Positions 22,989 through 24,417 of a stretch of 24,417 bases of DNA are shown here, piece after piece. Below the pieces are notes generated by a model that did not search any database, had not been told where the DNA came from, and saw only the letters and a program-made list of their open reading frames with translations. How positions within the stretch are numbered: position 1 is the stretch's first letter; the number at the start of each line of letters is the position of its first letter. Source of the DNA: a virus; IMG/VR virus record IMGVR_UViG_3300044237_000353, positions 1 to 24,417 of that record. One strand, written 5' to 3'. A program made the position numbers and the translations under genes.

Positions 22989-24038
22989 ATGAGTCAATTA
23001 AACGTCAGTCAAATGGGCGGTACTCCGCAAACTGTAGATCAGGTCAATGTTTCGACTGGACATACCCTAGAGATTGAAGGTACTCTGAAGTTTGCTCATA
23101 GAGGTGCACACAGAGTTCCTACTGGCACAACTGCAGAAAGACCTAGTGTATCTAATAGTAAGGTAGGACAAATAAGATTTAATACTACAACTGCTTCATT
23201 TGAAGTTTATAATAACAGCACATGGATAAGTGTAGGAGTTGCAGGTTCAGCAGGTAATACTGCAGGTAATTATAGTACACCTGCTAGAAATGGTAGAGCA
23301 ATAAAACAGGCAGGTAGACCCTCTGGTTATTATTGGATACAACCCATAGGATATGATTCTCCAACATATTGTTATGTTGATTGTGATAATTATGATGGTG
23401 GATGGGTATGTGTTATGACTGCAGGATCGTCATCAACTAATCATTACGGAATATTTGAAGCAGATAATTTATATTCTCAAACAATTGATGGTGTGACAGC
23501 ACAATATGTTCCTGTATCTGGTAATTATTACAGTGAAACAAATGGTAGGAAGTATGCTGATACATTCATTCGTGATGTATGTTCAAGAGCTAATGGCGGT
23601 GAAGAGACAATAAATGTAAGACTAGCAAAGAATAATACACAACCACCAGGCGGTGTATATGATACATACAATGGTGGTACAGTAGCAAATGATGAATGGA
23701 ACTATGCCTCATTCATTAAATATCGTGGCGGTATTCAATATCATAGTGCGTTAAATACTGGTGGGGATAGTCGTCAGGGTGACAGACGAGAAGGAAACTT
23801 TAGAGTCTCTCATGTATATCCTTACAACTGGGAGCAACCTGGCGGATGGGAGCATATTAGATTATATGATAACAATTATAAAATATTTGATTATCACTCA
23901 AATCCATCTAGCAATCAGACATCTCGTTATAGTAATAATAGAGTTCTGTGGGGTTATACTGGTACTACCTCAGCAGGTATCTATGGTTCAGGTCCTGCCA
24001 GTGGTCAAGGTCATCCAGGTTATTTCTTTGTAAGATGA
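22989..24038 (+). CDS. Tail fibre with fibrinogen-like C-terminal domain
   Basis: The protein has 349 residues. The N-terminal part carries the shared module VPTGTTAERPSVSNSKVGQI, then RFNTTTASFEVYNNSTW (about residues 43-79). After a short linker, residues about 108-349 start with GRPSGYYWIQPIGYDSPTYC and YVDCDNYDGGWVCVM. The Y-x-I-x-P plus CD-x-x-x-x-GGW pattern is the entry signature of fibrinogen-related domains, with Cys128, Cys132 and Cys141 visible. The remainder is Asn/Gly/aromatic-rich and ends GHPGYFFVR. Fibrinogen-like domains bind acetylated sugars in animals. In a phage tail they would be receptor-binding tips. The final TGA overlaps the next start (ATGA, 24035-24038). Confidence 0.68.
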   Translation: MSQLNVSQMGGTPQTVDQVNVSTGHTLEIEGTLKFAHRGAHRVPTGTTAERPSVSNSKVGQIRFNTTTASFEVYNNSTWISVGVAGSAGNTAGNYSTPARNGRAIKQAGRPSGYYWIQPIGYDSPTYCYVDCDNYDGGWVCVMTAGSSSTNHYGIFEADNLYSQTIDGVTAQYVPVSGNYYSETNGRKYADTFIRDVCSRANGGEETINVRLAKNNTQPPGGVYDTYNGGTVANDEWNYASFIKYRGGIQYHSALNTGGDSRQGDRREGNFRVSHVYPYNWEQPGGWEHIRLYDNNYKIFDYHSNPSSNQTSRYSNNRVLWGYTGTTSAGIYGSGPASGQGHPGYFFVR

Positions 24039-24417
24039 GTACATTAAGAGTAGAACAATTAGTAGCAAACTCGGATCATAATTTTGAGATTCGTTTTGCT
24101 CCTAGTGCCAATTTATTAATAAGAGGTGGTTATGCTGCTGACCCTGATTCTGGTTTAATATTACCTGCAGGATCAACAGCAGATAGACCTTCAGCACCAG
24201 ACGCAGGACAGATACGTTATAATACAACTGAACAAACTGTAGAGGGATATAATGGTACTGTATGGGTAAACTTGATGAAGAGTGCAACTTCAACTGCTTC
24301 TTCTACAACTACTGATGTACCTCGTAAGGGATTATTCATGTGGTTAGATGCTAATAATGAAAGATCATTAAAACCTCAGGCAAGTGACCAAGATGCAAAC
24401 TACTGGTATGATATAAG
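24035..24417 (+). CDS. Tail-fibre-like structural protein (cut at window end)
   Basis: The frame opens at ATG 24035 in ATGA overlap with the preceding gene and runs open to the window edge, so 127 codons are visible. It begins MSTLRVEQLVANSDHNFEIR and contains the shared fibre module LPAGSTADRPSAPDAGQIRY followed by NTTEQTVEGYNGTVWVNL (about residues 43-80). After a Ser/Thr-rich linker the sequence KGLFMWLDANNERSL suggests the start of a lectin-like jelly-roll domain, but too little is present to be sure. By position and module it is a further member of the fibre cluster. Confidence 0.72.
   Translation, partial: MSTLRVEQLVANSDHNFEIRFAPSANLLIRGGYAADPDSGLILPAGSTADRPSAPDAGQIRYNTTEQTVEGYNGTVWVNLMKSATSTASSTTTDVPRKGLFMWLDANNERSLKPQASDQDANYWYDI

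Overview
The window looks like part of the late structural region of a T4-like marine cyanophage (a contractile-tailed myovirus infecting Prochlorococcus or Synechococcus). Every convincing gene lies on the + strand. Genes are tightly packed, with many TAATG or ATGA overlaps, and the DNA is AT-rich. Several genes are preceded by T4-type late promoter cores (TATAAATA, GATAAATA, AATAAATA or CTAAATA). Two small genes of cyanobacterial type, CP12 and a CpeT-like bilin lyase, sit among the tail genes and point to a phycobilin-containing, photosynthetic host.

Layout. 1-1159: the end of a head-completion (T4 gp4-like) gene and a tail-tube initiator/cap protein of the gp48/gp54 type. 1272-10034: gp26-like protein, a 61-codon ORF in the -1 frame right after it, two very large tandem paralogous tape-measure-like proteins, and a gp27-like hub protein. 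10061-11220: the accessory island of CP12, CpeT, a possible overlapping small lipoprotein, a small membrane protein and a 51-residue protein of unknown function. 11245-13554: the gp5-like hub/spike protein, apparently without the T4 lysozyme domain. 13611-14316: a cluster of three or four very small genes of unknown function. 14348-24417: a run of appendage or tail-fibre-like proteins (440, 494, 1318, 138, 471 and 349 residues, plus one cut by the window edge), several sharing short modules and ending in carbohydrate-binding-like, discoidin-like or fibrinogen-like domains.

How they work together. The hub proteins (gp5-like, gp27-like), the tape measures and the gp26-like assembly factor would build the baseplate hub and set tail length. 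The tube initiator starts the tail tube on the baseplate. The 10 kb of fibre-like genes probably determines host attachment. CP12 and CpeT are presumed to alter host carbon and pigment metabolism late in infection. The most interesting signal is a perfect -1 slippery heptamer (T TTT TTC, 1970-1976) at the end of the gp26-like gene. It would fuse gp26 to the following 61-codon ORF just upstream of the tape measure, the same arrangement as the lambda-type G/GT tail-assembly chaperones. No tRNA, CRISPR array, insertion sequence or minus-strand gene was found. No gene-free stretch exceeds about 300 bases; the longest clear gap is 1160-1271.
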